Shown here: piece after piece, positions 42,221-54,774 of the stretch
How the letters are laid out: each line of letters opens with the position of its first letter
How positions within the stretch are numbered: the first letter of the stretch is position 1
From: Sipunculus nudus
Taxonomy: Eukaryota; Annelida; Sipuncula; Golfingiida; Sipunculidae
DNA: 64,000 nucleotides
NCBI GenBank assembly: GCA_026874595.1
Contig: CM049312.1
Span: forward strand, 77,347,429-77,411,428
Direction of reading: 5' to 3'
Notes under the pieces: model-generated
What the model saw: only the letters and a program-made list of their open reading frames with translations
Databases searched by the model: none
What the model was told of the DNA's origin: nothing
Program-made: the position numbers and the translations under genes

Positions 42221-43575
42221 TAAAAAAAAGAGGACGGATAAAAAGGAGGATTTTAATGGATGAATATGAACAAGGTGGACAGAAAATGGTCAATGAAAAA
42301 TGTATGATTGAGGCCCAAAGGATTAATTGGGTGAAAAAGATATTTATATGGAAATAATATCCTATGGAAATCCCAAGTGGATTCACTGTGTAATCATTAT
42401 GGAGGGTTTTTCATTCCTTTTACAGTGTAACTTTTCTAGAGCAATATCACATAAACTACCATCCTTTTATAGAGTAATTTTAAAAAATATGGAAAACTAT
42501 CAGAGAAGAAAAATATCAGGAAATTATTTGGAATAATTACAATATAATTTTTAATGGGAAACCTTTGTTTATTGAAAATTTAAAAACATGCAGATTTGCT
42601 TTTTTTATCAGATTTGGTAGAAAAAAAATAATACTTTTGAACTTTTACTAAAATAATACCTTTTCTAGAGTGGAGAGTTAGAGGAATTAAAGTGAAATAT
42701 TACATGTCTTGGAGAAGTATAATTAGTCAGGTATGGAAAGCACTGAGGTTTTTCAAATCTGTTGAATGTTCTAACAATGATGAATGGATTTTGAAATACT
42801 CCAGGACAAAGCTCTCAGAGGTTACCTCAAAGCAATTGTATAAAATTTATTAGATAACATCTCAAGGGACATGAGTAAAGGTGAACAAAAAGCATGAAGA
42901 AATTAATGATATACAAGACGGTCAGTGGACAGCTATATATAAATTACTCTGGATAATTACAAACGATAAAAAAACTCAAAGATTTCCAATACAAGATAAT
43001 CCATAGGATATTGGTTTTGAATGATTGGCTTTATAAATGTAAATTAATTGTAAATGAAAAATGCTCATTCAGTGCCAACGAGAGAGAGAAATTAGAACAT
43101 TTCATATATGAGTGTGAAATAAGCAGACAATTTTGGGAAGAATTAGAAAATCATTGCAAGTTTTCAACAGTGAAAGATTGGAGTCAAGATTACGAATATT
43201 ATTTGGTATTATTAGAGATATAAATTTAAACAAGATTATAAATATGATTATTTTGTTTGGTAAGAAGTACTTGTACGAGTGCAGGTATCATGGAACAAAA
43301 TCAAAGGTCGCAATATTTATGATTAAAGTTAAACGGTATCATGACATAGAGATAGAGATAGCGAAGAAAGGTAATAAATTGACTGAGACTCGAGAGCTGT
43401 GGTCATGTCTAAACTTGGCACAAAGGTGATATTAGGTGACAATATTACGCTTGTGTTGTATTTTTGTTCCTTTTGTACTATATGTTGTGCTTTTTGTGTA
43501 TTGAAATTGTTATGGTGTTGAGTTATATGTAAATGTATCTGAGGTTGTATTGTTTTCTTTTTGTTAATAAAAAAA
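42221..43575 (+). mobile_element. 5'-truncated LINE insertion with 14-bp target duplication
   Basis: ATGTTGACGTGATA occurs at 42207-42220 and 43576-43589, a perfect target-site duplication, and the 3' side ends in an A-rich tail. The interior is the degraded C-terminal end of a LINE reverse-transcriptase ORF. At about 42974-43200 it reads FQYKIIHRILVLNDWLYKC, then HFIYECEISRQFWEELE, typical of the zinc-knuckle region after the polymerase in L1/Tx1-like LINEs. Upstream there are many stops. The second cysteine of the expected C-x2-C is serine (CSFS). It is dead and 5' truncated, as usual for target-primed insertion. Confidence 0.8.
42974..43223 (+). pseudogene. LINE ORF2 C-terminal fragment
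   Basis: The only stretch of the LINE still readable over about 80 codons. It lies downstream of stop codons and frameshifts and is cut off from any polymerase domain, so it is not functional. Clade assignment beyond L1/Tx1-like is not possible from this piece. Confidence 0.7.
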
Positions 43576-44000
43576 ATGTTGACGTGATAAGGGGCTAGAT
43601 GCTTATCGACATAAGGTAATAGGGTTCGATCCCCGGCGTGGCTATGAGAGTGGGTTGTTGTTGCCCGTCCAAGGCCGGTAGTTTACATCCGGGTTCCCCG
43701 GTTTCCTCCGCCATTACAGATTACGGAACGCCTCCATCTGAGTGCCGCGATCCGTATATAATAACTATTTGTACAATCCCTGTTTAGGGATTTAGTGTTA
43801 AAATGGAATAACTTACACATTTAATTCACATGTTGATTTACCCAGGGAAGAAGTTATATGAGTGTTAGACTGGAGTAACTTGCACGTTTTATTCACACAT
43901 AGATTTACCCCTGTAAGGAGCGCAATCAATGGACTTTCAGCAATAAGAATGGGTAATAAGAATAAGTCCGGTTTCAGTGATGCTATATTCATATGTGCCT

Positions 44001-44002
<2 letters not shown>

Positions 44003-44067
<65 letters not shown>
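44003..44067. repeat. (TA)n(GA)n compound microsatellite
   Basis: TA run 44003-44035 followed by GA run 44036-44067. Confidence 0.98.
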
Positions 44068-44069
<2 letters not shown>

Positions 44070-44929
44070 ATAGTTTCAAGAGTATTTACCTTTCTGGTTC
44101 ATTTTTTCACAATTATATAAATATAAATTCACAAAACAGTGTCGTTATTTCACAAATGTGGAGTGTGCTGTACAATCTGATGCCCAAAAATGAATATCAG
44201 TGTTAGCTTTGATTTAATTAATTAATCTAGGGCAACACCTGACGCCTGTAGTACATCAGCCACAGGGTTCACCGGTACCAAACAGGTGACAATTGCTATA
44301 AAAGTTTTTTGAAAGGTGTATGTGTGTAGATAATAAAAATGCCTGATAGCGGTATGAAAGTGGTAGCTTTCTGTAAAATATCGGCCTATTTTGTGATGTA
44401 CTTGCACCGAAATTGCAATTTTGCGGTACATACTGTTATATATATTATATTTAGTTATAACATCTTATACAATGCCTGTTTTAAAACAGGTTTGATATCA
44501 GTTGATAGTAGACTTTATAGCTTTGATCTGGTGTGTTATTCATGGATATATCTTTCCACATTCCAAAGATATGAATACTTTTCCTCACCCTGTATCCTAG
44601 CAATTTGTACTATTTAGACAATTTAGACTATTTATAAAAAACACAAGGTGTATTTCTGATTAAACCAACCGTGACCAGTTTGGTTTTTATGAAGTGATTA
44701 ATGAAATCTGAAGTCTATTGACTGGAAAAAAAAAACATGTCTGGCACCAACTACAATTTGTGGATGCGGGCGTTGTCACAGAAAGGTAATATTCCGTTTT
44801 TAAGTTAGCCGATACATGTCCCATTGCCACCAACTGTCCGCAGAAGCAATTAATGCCTGGTTGATGTTTTGAGTACTTTTGTGTCTATTACCTGTAGCCT
44901 CCGAGCCTACGATCCCGAAAGTACCCGGA
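44068..44929. other. Intergenic, nothing recognised
   Basis: No supported gene, element end or tandem repeat. Confidence 0.35.
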
Positions 44930-45735
44930 CCCCCTTAGAATAATAAAAAATTGATACAAAACTCGGGTATCTGAAGAACTTATGCATTGATCACCATGAA
45001 TCTTTGTATGCATATTGATCATGGAGTGGTGGCACCTGGATGTTTCTGTCGAATTTTTAAGCATTTTTTTCTATATTTTTGAAACCTTGAAAGATCTCTG
45101 TTAACAGGGCACTAATCATAACCACGGTAATTAAAATCTTCTACCTAGAAAACCAGGGAGGTCCATGAAAAGTCTTCTTGGAGACCTGAAATTAGGTCTC
45201 TGTTGCCCATATCATCGGACCTATGGATCTCAGCAGTTTCCCCAAAATAATTAAAAGTTTGATACAAAAGCTCTAGTAAATGAACAACTCATGCATTGAC
45301 CACCATGATATTGTGTATGCATATTGATAATGGAGTGGTTCATCAGTTCCGGAAGACTGGTAGCACCACATGGATTTTTTTTTAATTTTTAAGATTTTTT
45401 CTTCTACACTTTTTAAACCTTTGTAGATGCAGCCGTCAGTAAACAGGGCACAAATCAAAACCATTGTATCTAGAATCTTCTAACTTGACATCCATGGATG
45501 TCTATAAAAAGTCTCCTTGGAAACCTGAAATTAGGTCTCTGTTACTAATATTCTCCAAGCTTTGAGGCCTATAAGCACCCCACAGATTAATTGAAAATTT
45601 GATACCAAAGCAAGGCAAAAATAATAACCATTGGACCTAGAATCTCCTTACTTGATATCCTGAGAATTACTGAAAAGTTCTTCTCAGAAACCTGAAATAA
45701 GGTCACTGTGACTTATATTTTCTGTGTTATAGGCC
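44930..45735 (+). repeat. Tandem repeat of about 300-340 bp, 2.5 copies
   Basis: TTGATACAAAA-type segments at about 44950, 45256 and 45598 are followed in order by ATGCATTGAYCACCATGA, GGAGTGGT, ACAGGGCACWAATCA and CCTGAAATTAGGTCTCTGTT. This is a core array typical of the long non-coding elements in this window; element ends were not found. Confidence 0.75.
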
Positions 45736-46324
45736 TTGTTTGAGCACACCAGAAAAATGCAAAATACAGATAAATTGCCACATTCTTCAGAAAACGACTG
45801 GAACGGCATAATCTAAATATACAGTAAATACAGTGACACTTACAACCATTCATTTTCCTTATGTTGTCCTTTGTTCCTTAGGCCTATCATGTGTTTATTT
45901 GTAAATGGTTTGAAGGTAAGGTCATTTAAATTTCGAAAGCCATAGTTAATATTAATAGCTGAATTTGTTGCTGGTATAGTTTTCCGTTTCGGATACATCT
46001 TCATTATTTCTTTTCTTGTCCATATTTTCCATTTGGCATTACTATGGCGAGAGATATATACTGGCAGACACCCTGCACATTTCACTGTGTGATTCTACCA
46101 CAATGTTAAATCTATAGTACCATCAGTTTTGATGACTATCTTTCAACTGACCGCTATGCAAGAGAATTTTTCACGTATAGTCATATCCTTATTAGCCTAA
46201 TGGTATGGTTTTTCTCTTTCTTCATATCGTAATGTCAATTACCCTGTGAGTAAGTATTGGGGAGGTAAGTAAGCAATAGATTGGACCTGCGTGTTCGGTT
46301 TCGTTTGAATCTTCTTAAATAATA
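45736..46324. other. Intergenic, nothing firm
   Basis: An 81-codon minus-strand frame at 45840-46085 is rich in lysine and isoleucine and matches no family I recognise. Confidence 0.3.
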
Positions 46325-47366
46325 TTTAGTGCATCTAAATAACTTAGATGACTTAGCAATAGTGATGGTCCTTTCCCCGTCGTCCTCTCGTCCGTCGTTT
46401 ATCAGGGCACGTTTTGAAAAGGCTAGACCAACGATTCCGAAATTATCATTCAGATAGATGTCTTGAGTTCTCCGTTCAAGCCCAAGGTAGGTCACTGTGA
46501 CCTCGTTCCTTTCAGAAATTAACCACAGTTTGTATTCACCATTAGTGCAGAAACTGCAGATAATATGAACAAAAGAACCGTTTTTCTTTTTATAAACATT
46601 TATTTAATAAATATTGATTTTGAAAAAAATGAAGTGTAAAATCTGAAATAAAAAGCATGAGAGTAATATTCAGTTAAACTTATGAAAATTAACACCTTGA
46701 ATTTCGCAAATGTTTTTCATCTAAACCCTTTGTAAATCATTCACTTCTGTTTAAAATTTAAGTCATTATAACCAACTCATTCTGCTGATGTAATTTATGT
46801 TTTCTTGCAAAAAATAATAACAGAATTCAGCTGGAATAAATGAATCATTTGCATACTTAAGTAACATTAGTAAATATATTAATTGACAGTGATAATAACT
46901 CTGTAACCATGTATTTGCACTGAAAAATGTTTACTTTTTAAATGTTTCAATTTATGGCTTTGACTGTTGTTACACTATGTGATCAGTTACTAATATTATG
47001 AAGTTAATATTAAAATATCACGGGTGTATATTTTTTTTTTTAAGTTCAATGATCAATTTGAGACTGACTGGTAACATTCATGGCTCTGTATTTTACACAC
47101 ACATTACTGTCACATAGCTGAAATACTGATTCTTTCACAAATATGTGATCATGAGAAACTCCTGCATCTTTGATGAGGTTCATAGAAGTGTATAGTATTA
47201 GATTGACATTCAAATATTTAATATTTGATTATCACCAAATAGCAAGGTAATTTCCTCTTAGCCTTTCAAATGCTAATATATATAAAAAACATAAGAATAA
47301 GTAAATTTGCATTCGCTAAAATTTTACAAAATTCAGCTTAGCGCCGTGACCCATGGGTCTCTTGTG
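46325..47366 (+). mobile_element. Family TTTTTAGCTCAGCTGAC element, degraded copy
   Basis: The 5' part has TAGCAATAGTGATGGTCC, CCGTCGTCC and GGGCACGTTTTGAAA. The 3' end has TTCAGCTTAGCGCCGTGACC then CATGGGTCTCTTGTG, matching the family terminus. It is non-coding. Confidence 0.55.
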
Positions 47367-48240
47367 TAAGAATTCGTGTAACGTTTTCCTTCTTCAATAT
47401 TCTTGGAGTGGTTCCTGACACAGCAACAATATTAAATAATATTGTTAGGGATGTTAATCTGCTTCTTGTTGTAAGATTAAAGAATCTGTTCACCTCCGGC
47501 CAAGGTGCAATATTTGTGTGTAGTTTTCTCAGGATATCAATCACTATATGTTCTGTTATTTGAATACTCTCTACTCCGGGTATGGGAACTGGTGTTTTCA
47601 TTTTATAAGGTTTCTTGCATGGCTTTTAGAAGCTTGTCTAAAAACACATAAATCTGGTCTCTACACCAGTGCAGTTGCATTGAATATGATTAAATGAATT
47701 ATGTTTTAATTGGGAGCTTTTTTTTATATTTTACATACATTTACACATTTTGCAAAATTATGAAATGGTTGTCATTTTCCTTAAAATATAACATTGAGAA
47801 ATACATTCTTGGATTATAATTTAGAAATACTGAATGAACTATTTGATTGTAACTTATTTAAATTTAATGTTTCTGCATTAGCGCATGCAAGCTGCATCAA
47901 ATAATAAATTCAAGGCACATATTTTTTATTATAAATAAAGATAAAGGTTCCTGAATTATTTGGTTTATACACACATCCAATGTATTATAAATTGATAGAT
48001 ATTTTCCCTGGATTGGCCTATTCTTTGAATTATAAAATGCGAGGCTAGATCCGCTCTAAAAATTCAGACAGGGCCGTGTTTCATGACTCTCATGTTAAAT
48101 TATTGTAAGGGAAATGACGTGATTAAGGCCATTAAAATTGTATTATTCTTAATAAGGTTACGACCGTTGCCAATAAAAACAATTACACGTAATATACATT
48201 GTTTGATGGATTCCCGGGTTAAACATTGAACGAGTGGGCA
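47367..48240. other. Intergenic, nothing recognised
   Basis: The 87-codon minus-strand frame at 47338-47601 has no recognisable domain. Confidence 0.3.
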
Positions 48241-48400
48241 TTTTTAGCTCAGCTGACTCTAAGTCATCAGCTATAGCGATGGTCCCCAGTCCGTCGTCCG
48301 TCAATCCGTCAAAAAATCCGTCAATCAATGTTTTGTATACATCGGATGAAGTCAGCGGTATAGGCCCAACTGGCTAATTATCCACGATTCACTCGGGCCG
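48241..48400 (+). mobile_element. Family TTTTTAGCTCAGCTGAC element, 5' fragment
   Basis: It starts TTTTTAGCTCAGCTGACTCT, then GTCCGTCGTCCGTC. The rest of the element is absent or too diverged to follow. Confidence 0.6.
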
Positions 48401-51101
48401 AGCTAGGCTTCCCTCTGCGACGTGAGTTTACCTCCCATTTCCAGCTTTTTCAATTTTCAAGATTAATTAAGGTGAAGGTAACCGCCTCCATTTTTAACGC
48501 TGACTTATCTTATTCTTAATCTTACTGGACATCTTCCATTTCGATTTGGGACAACTTGAAAGGGCTTTAGCACTCGCCACCCGTCATTTTATATACCTGG
48601 TGATGTCACTGGTAATCGACGTATCTGTCCTAAACAAAATTATAACATTACCTCAAAATACAATTAGTTATTTAAATTTAATTATCATTTGACAACTTTC
48701 GATACAATTTACAAATTAAAAAACTGAAAACTGATAATTGTAAAGCGTTATTATATATATTTGCAAAATAAATCATTACAACATGCCTGATGGTTTAGTT
48801 GATAAAACCATTTCTATTTACTGGTTGTACACCATCCTTGACAAATAATCGTTTTTTTCAGTGAATGATCATTTAATTTGATGCCTAACCAAAGACTATT
48901 TCTAGACAACATTTTTATACAGTTTAATTAAGTATTAAAAAGCTTCATCCTTGATGACCATAATTTGCGTTCATATTGGTGACTAATGTGACTGAGGACA
49001 TGCACTTGGTTTACTCAGGCAACGGATTTTACAATATTGTACACTGTATTTATAGAATCGTCCTCTTGTGTATGTCCAGTAGCACGTCACCATGTATTCA
49101 CATATTTTTGTATTCGATAAATTTGCCGTTATGTTCATAGACAACGAAACAGGTGTTCTTGGAATTGGTAATAGAGTATAATTATATAAAATTATGGAAC
49201 TTTAACAAATGGGTTTAGCAGACCACTGCCAGTAGCATAATAAGTTGCATTCCGAAACTTCTGAGCGCAGCATACGATGCTTAATCCATAATTATTGGTA
49301 AATGGTGTACCCGCTGATCCCCTGACAAATACAGGGATCACCTTTCTCGTGTACTGACCAAGAACACCCCGACCGTGGACCGCGTCCCGTTGGTGGGTCA
49401 GTGCTATGTTCACTAGTTTGCAGTGACCGGTGCACAGTAAGAGGGGCTAGCTTTTTCGTCAAAACATACTGAAGCCACTTGACAGCCCGGGTACGGTTTC
49501 GAACTTGACGGTACATTTTCTCTTTTTTGATTGTTTTATCTTTAATATATAAGTAGATATTTTCTAATGTAAAATATGAATAGTTCGTTAACTTTTATTA
49601 AGCGTGTATATTATGCCCTGCTCCACTGTAAAATTGAATATGAGGTGTCATACACAAGAAGATTGCCGCCGACGGCGATGCAACAGGTTTCAGGTTTATG
49701 TTGCGTCGCCGGCCTACTTTAGGGCTAACTCGGGTTATAGCACGATACAATCTGTTACTCCTAGAAAGGAAATTGAATAAAACTATTTCCTTTGGTTTTA
49801 ACATACCAATGTTCACATATAGTGTTGTATGTCGAAGGGCTTGTAATACAGGTTAACCATTCTGGAAAACATGAAGCACCTGTAACAACAATAATTGTTT
49901 TTTTTTGTCCAGAGAGAATTGAACGATTAACAGTCCGAAAGACATCTTGTATTTGGTGGCAGTCTTGTTTAATGCTTTAGGCCTGTGTATTATTTTGTTC
50001 ATATTTTCACTTGCTCGGTGCAAAATAATGCTGAGAATAGAACAGTAATGTTTTCCATACAATACACATAGATGTAATGAACATTAATCAGTGGATATCT
50101 GTTAAATCTGACTGTTGTGTATGGAGTGTTATAATCACAGTTAACTGCAGGGCAATCTATGGACTCCACATTTTGTCTGTAACTAAAAAAAAAAAAAAAT
50201 TGAGGAGTCCATACTTGTGGGCTAACAGGAAAACTGTATAATGCTTTATACTAATGTAACTGCTATTATCAGCCAACTTTAACATAGTTCTATTCAGTTG
50301 AACTGATTTAACAGGAAGACTTTAACCGATTATCAATTACAGCTGTTGGCACCTTCAAACGCCAGGCATCAATAATAAATTGTTATACAACGAAACATAG
50401 CTTAGGGACAGTAAATACGACAATACACTGGCATTGAACTCTGTAATGCATCTGATTAATTTCATATTTGTTCTATTCATGTTTTGAAAACTAAGATTCA
50501 AATAAATGGAGCACATGACGTGTCTGTTTAACTGATTACAGTCGTCACTCCGACCAATGACAACATGCCAAACTCGCGATCAGACAAGTCTAAGCGTGCA
50601 GAAATTTATCAGACTTAAGTCAACCGATTTTGCCCGATGTTTCCGGTCATATTCCGACTAACGTCTCTTCATATTACTCCGATTTACGGCATTTATGTGT
50701 TGGAGATTCAGGCATGTATTGCCAAGTGTTTATTTTGCCACGACGTGCGTAATGTTGTGTGTACGGGTTTGTATATATTATACCAGTACAGGTCATGAGA
50801 TGACATGTAACAATAAAATGCAACAATATCCTATAATAGTTTATCAAATGAAATTACAACCACATTTTAATAATTTAAAAATGAGAATAAACACACTGCT
50901 GATCAACACATATAGAACAGAAGCACTGTTGTGGAAACGTTCAGGTCAATGTTAAAGGGGCCAAATCACACATAAAGTCTGTGTAATTAACACGAAACAT
51001 AGTTTCTTGTCTTTAAAATAAATCTGTACCTGCCAAAATATTGCCTTGAAACCGTTTGCTTACTCCTGTAAACCTGTTAATTCATGTTAAAAAAAAAGCT
51101 A
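48401..51101. other. Intergenic; one weak coding-like stretch
   Basis: Mostly AT-rich with no defined repeat. 49192-49450 on the minus strand holds a moderately GC-rich open frame (see findings) that I could not identify. An A14 run lies at 50186-50199. Confidence 0.3.
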
Positions 51102-51185
51102 CAGTGGAGCGCCGTTCATCCGAACATCTCGGGGGACACGGGTTTTGTTCGGATAAACGAACGTTCGGATGAACTAACATCTGTA
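51102..51185 (+). mobile_element. Tigger/pogo-like terminal sequence
   Basis: TA followed by CAGTGGAGCGCCGTTCATCC, then GTTCGGATGAAC, which is the perfect inverse of GTTCATCCGAAC at 51114-51125. This is the arrangement of a Tigger-type transposon end. The matching distal end was not found, so it is a solo end or a decayed MITE. Confidence 0.55.
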
Positions 51186-52230
51186 AAATAAAATCGTTTC
51201 ATCGATGTTGTCATCCCGGTATTACTACTAAATGGTGGTACGGTGTCACGGACTTCGGTTAGCTTTCAGAGTTATAAAAAACGTGAACAGAACGAACGGA
51301 ATAATGTGTTATAAATACCTTTTTACTATCAAATCAAAATTTCAATCAAGCTATTATAATATCTTTAATTACTTTATTAAGATTTTTTGTCAGTAAAGTA
51401 CATGTACCAGTTAGTCTTTCGCTGAACGTGTGGATATCCGCCATGATAGATTTACCGCCCTCGGTGCCGCCCCCTATGTGGAGACAGTTACTAAATGTGC
51501 TTGTGAGACTCATTTATTACTTGCTGCGATGTAGAAATTGACAAAATATAAAAAAAAAGTTTTATATGAATGCACAGTTTATTTACAACAATAGTGCGGA
51601 AATATCACACAAATATCACATGAAAACTGATGAACATGGGGTTCGGCGGATCACATGCATCGAGAAAGTCACATCATAAAATCAGTTAAAATAACTGCGG
51701 ATATCAGACTGCCTGGAACGATAACTGCCTGCCTGATTTCTGATGTAGCGTAGCACACTCAAGGTCACGTGGTCCTATTTGTTTACATGACCTGGGGTCA
51801 CCAAGCCCTGAACCTGAAGGAGAGTAGTAAATGGTCTGGCTTTCTCTGGTTGGCTCTAGCCATCATGTGCTGGAGCATCAAAAACACCCCATTGTTTGAT
51901 TTTTAAGTATGTTAAGCATAATTTCCAATAAAATTGACAGTATTGGTCATTTTTTTAAAAATCTATGGCCAATCAAAGAGATGTTGTCCAAATGCTTGTT
52001 TGGGACTGCTTGGTGGGGTATTTTGGGCTTCACTGCATTCGGGCCAGGATGGTTAAAAAATGAGATACACAAGCCCCCTTTTTCTTGGTCTTGTTTGACT
52101 GGAGAAACACATATTCTCAGGTAAAAAAAAGTTTAATATCAGAATTTATTTTGAAAATTATTTTAAAGAGGCCCAAACCTCAGGTGTTTTATAGATGTTA
52201 TATAGGGAAAATAAATACAGCCACGTGTCC
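51186..52230. other. Sequence before the 1.62-kb array, nothing recognised
   Basis: Unique-looking sequence. Homology to the repeat unit starts abruptly at about 52231. Confidence 0.4.
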
Positions 52231-52353
52231 TTCACAAAAACCTGTCTTTACAATGTGGGTGATAATACAGGCTGATCGCTGCCACAAAATTGTGCCTGAA
52301 CTGATGTTCAGAGTCTTTTCAGCTTATTCAAGTACTATATTCTTTATTTCCAG

Positions 52354-52401
52354 GCTGTTTTTATGAGAAAAACTTGGTTTTGGGAAGCGGATTCCTGACA
52401 G
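52354..52401 (+). CDS. Candidate 48-nt exon in each repeat unit (copy 1)
   Basis: The acceptor TTCTTTATTTCCAG is followed by 48 nt and the donor CAG|GTAAGA, both strong consensus. In the frame open throughout it reads CFYEKNLVLGSGFLT between two bases of one codon and one base of the next, so it is phase 1 at both ends. Further copies are at 53966-54013, 55596-55643, 57218-57265, 58841-58888 and 60456-60503. 62073-62119 lacks one T and 63683-63731 has one extra A, which break the frame. I do not recognise the peptide. It may be a real exon or a chance splice-like element in a satellite. Confidence 0.3.
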
Positions 52402-53100
52402 GTAAGAAACATGAACTGTCACTCTATCTTCATACCATAACAAGACTGGATTACAATTCTAGGGCTAATTTCAATAGGTAAACAACACTTTTTGGTGCCA
52501 GATTTGTGTCGGCATTTCACTGGGAGTGGTGCGGATGACTTTTAGGGTGAATGACCGTATATTTGGGGGGGGGGGGGCAGAATGATAAGGGAACAGGGGA
52601 ACAGGTGGGGGGGGGGGGGGGTAGAAGAAAGGAAATTTTCTACTTTTGGTTCATGACTTGGTATACACACACACACACATATATATGTAAATATATAATT
52701 ATTTATTTATTTATAAACCCCCATTTGTTTGCCCCCCATTTGTTTGCCAAATTTGATGTTGCCAAATATCTTGACATACCATGTTTCTGTATATCATGTT
52801 TTATTTTTACATTGATTTTGTGCATGTTGACTCATTGCAAAAAAAAAAACATGGTGTAGTTAAAATGTGTCATTTGGTGAATTTAATGGCCTCAATGAAT
52901 AAAAAACAATGGTATGTGGACAGTATGTGCAGTATTGTATAACAGCAGGCTCGAATAATTTCCCATGATTAGCATTTTCCCTATTTGACAGCATGGATTA
53001 ACTGTCACCAGTAATTGAGTGTGTGTATATAAATTTATTTATATATATATATATAAATATATGCATATATATATATATGTTCATATGTATATTGTTTGTA

Positions 53101-53144
<44 letters not shown>

Positions 53145-53241
53145 TTATATGTATAGTTATACTTATAACAGTAATAACACTGACACATCATTATATTTTC
53201 ATCTTTTATTAATAATGTGAAATAATCTGATGTATTTTCAG

Positions 53242-53273
53242 ATCCAGAAACTCATTTTCTAAATGTTGGGTGA
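53242..53273 (+). CDS. Candidate short terminal exon in each repeat unit (copy 1)
   Basis: After the acceptor GATGTATTTTCAG the frame that continues from the 48-nt candidate exon reads DPETHFLNVG and stops at TGA. The phases match without adjustment. Copies are at 54872, 56494, 58117, 59732, 61349 and 62961. No polyadenylation hexamer close downstream was identified. Too short to judge alone. Confidence 0.2.
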
Positions 53274-54708
53274 AGATTAACAGTGACTGAATTCAGAATT
53301 GCTGTTTTGCCCAGACACCATGCATGCAGGCATTGGAAATGAAGACAGTCATCAGGCAACAATATTCACTACAGACTCGTTTCATCAATTTCTTAGAGTC
53401 AGGTATCCATGACACTGTACTTCCAGAGTACTTTTCAGCATATTTTATTATAAACCTGACTGTCCAGGTTGGATGGACCCAGACACCAAAACTATATTGA
53501 AAATCATGCTTTTTTTTCTAAGTCTGACATAATCAGAGCATATCAGATATGTCTCCCTCACAATTTGGTCTTTAATAACATATCAGGGGTATTAGATATT
53601 AGCACTAAGTAAATAGTGCCTCAGATGTAGAAAAGTGAGATAAATTTAGAATAATTGCAGAATGATATTTGATTTTTCACAGTGGCCACTGTCAGGTATA
53701 CCGCACTAGATAATGGGATAGTTATAGGGCTCTGAAATATTATTTTTTAGTGATAAGGTCCTGTAACTTTGAATTCTGATAGCGCTTTCATGCCATTATA
53801 GTTTGCTTTCATGTAAATAGGGGGCAAAAAAAATTGTGTATCTTCACAAAAACCTGTCTTTACAATGTGGGTGATAATACAGGCTGATCGCTGCCACAAA
53901 ATTGTGCCTGAACTGATGTTCAGAGTCTTTTCAGCTTATTCAAGTACTATATTCTTTATTTCCAGGCTGTTTTTATGAGAAAAACTTGGTTTTGGGAAGC
54001 GGATTCCTGACAGGTAAGAAACATGAACTGTCACTCTATCTTCATACCATAACAAGACTGGATTACAATTCTAGGGCTAATTTCAATAGGTAAACAACAC
54101 TTTTTGGTGCCAGATTTGTGTCGGCATTTCACTGGGAGTGGTGCGGATGACTTTTAGGGTGAATGACCGTATATTTGGGGGGGGGGGGCAGAATGATAAG
54201 GGAACAGGGGAACAGGTGGGGGGGGGGGGGTAGAAGAAAGGAAATTTTCTACTTTTGGTTCATGACTTGGTATACACACACACACATATATATGTAAATA
54301 TATAATTATTTATTTATTTATAAACCCCCATTTGTTTGCCCCCCATTTGTTTGCCAAATTTGATGTTGCCAAATATCTTGACATACCATGTTTCTGTATA
54401 TCATGTTTTATTTTTACATTGATTTTGTGCATGTTGACTCATTGCAAAAAAAAAAAACATGGTGTAGTTAAAATGTGTCATTTGGTGAATTTAATGGCCT
54501 CAATGAATAAAAAACAATGGTATGTGGACAGTATGTGCAGTATTGTATAACAGCAGGCTCGAATAATTTCCCATGATTAGCATTTTCCCTATTTGACAGC
54601 ATGGATTAACTGTCACCAGTAATTGAGTGTGTGTATATAAATTTATTTATATATATATATATAAATATATGCATATATATATATATGTTCATATGTATAT
54701 TGTTTGTA

Positions 54709-54774
<66 letters not shown>

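Larger units (their letters stand above)
42165..43800 (+). mobile_element. tRNA-derived SINE split by a LINE
   Basis: After removing 42221-43589 (LINE plus one target copy) the flanks join into a tRNA-like head with B box GGGTTCGATCCCC (about 43621-43633). A conserved-looking body GGGTTCCCCGGTTTCCTCCG (from about 43690) follows. That body resembles the central domains of widespread metazoan tRNA-SINE superfamilies; I cannot name which. Confidence 0.6.

Noticed and set aside
43600-43650. Possible tRNA gene around GGGTTCGATCCCC
   Set aside because: The 5' half is split by the LINE insertion and the 3' sequence continues as a SINE body.
43862-44206. 114-codon + strand frame
   Set aside because: Its centre is the (TA)n(GA)n microsatellite and the rest lacks similarity to any family.
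54332-54550. Recurrent 72-codon frame in the 1.62-kb units
   Set aside because: It appears only because the tandem unit repeats; it starts in a TTTGCC direct repeat, crosses a variable A run that changes frame between copies, and has no splice or domain support.
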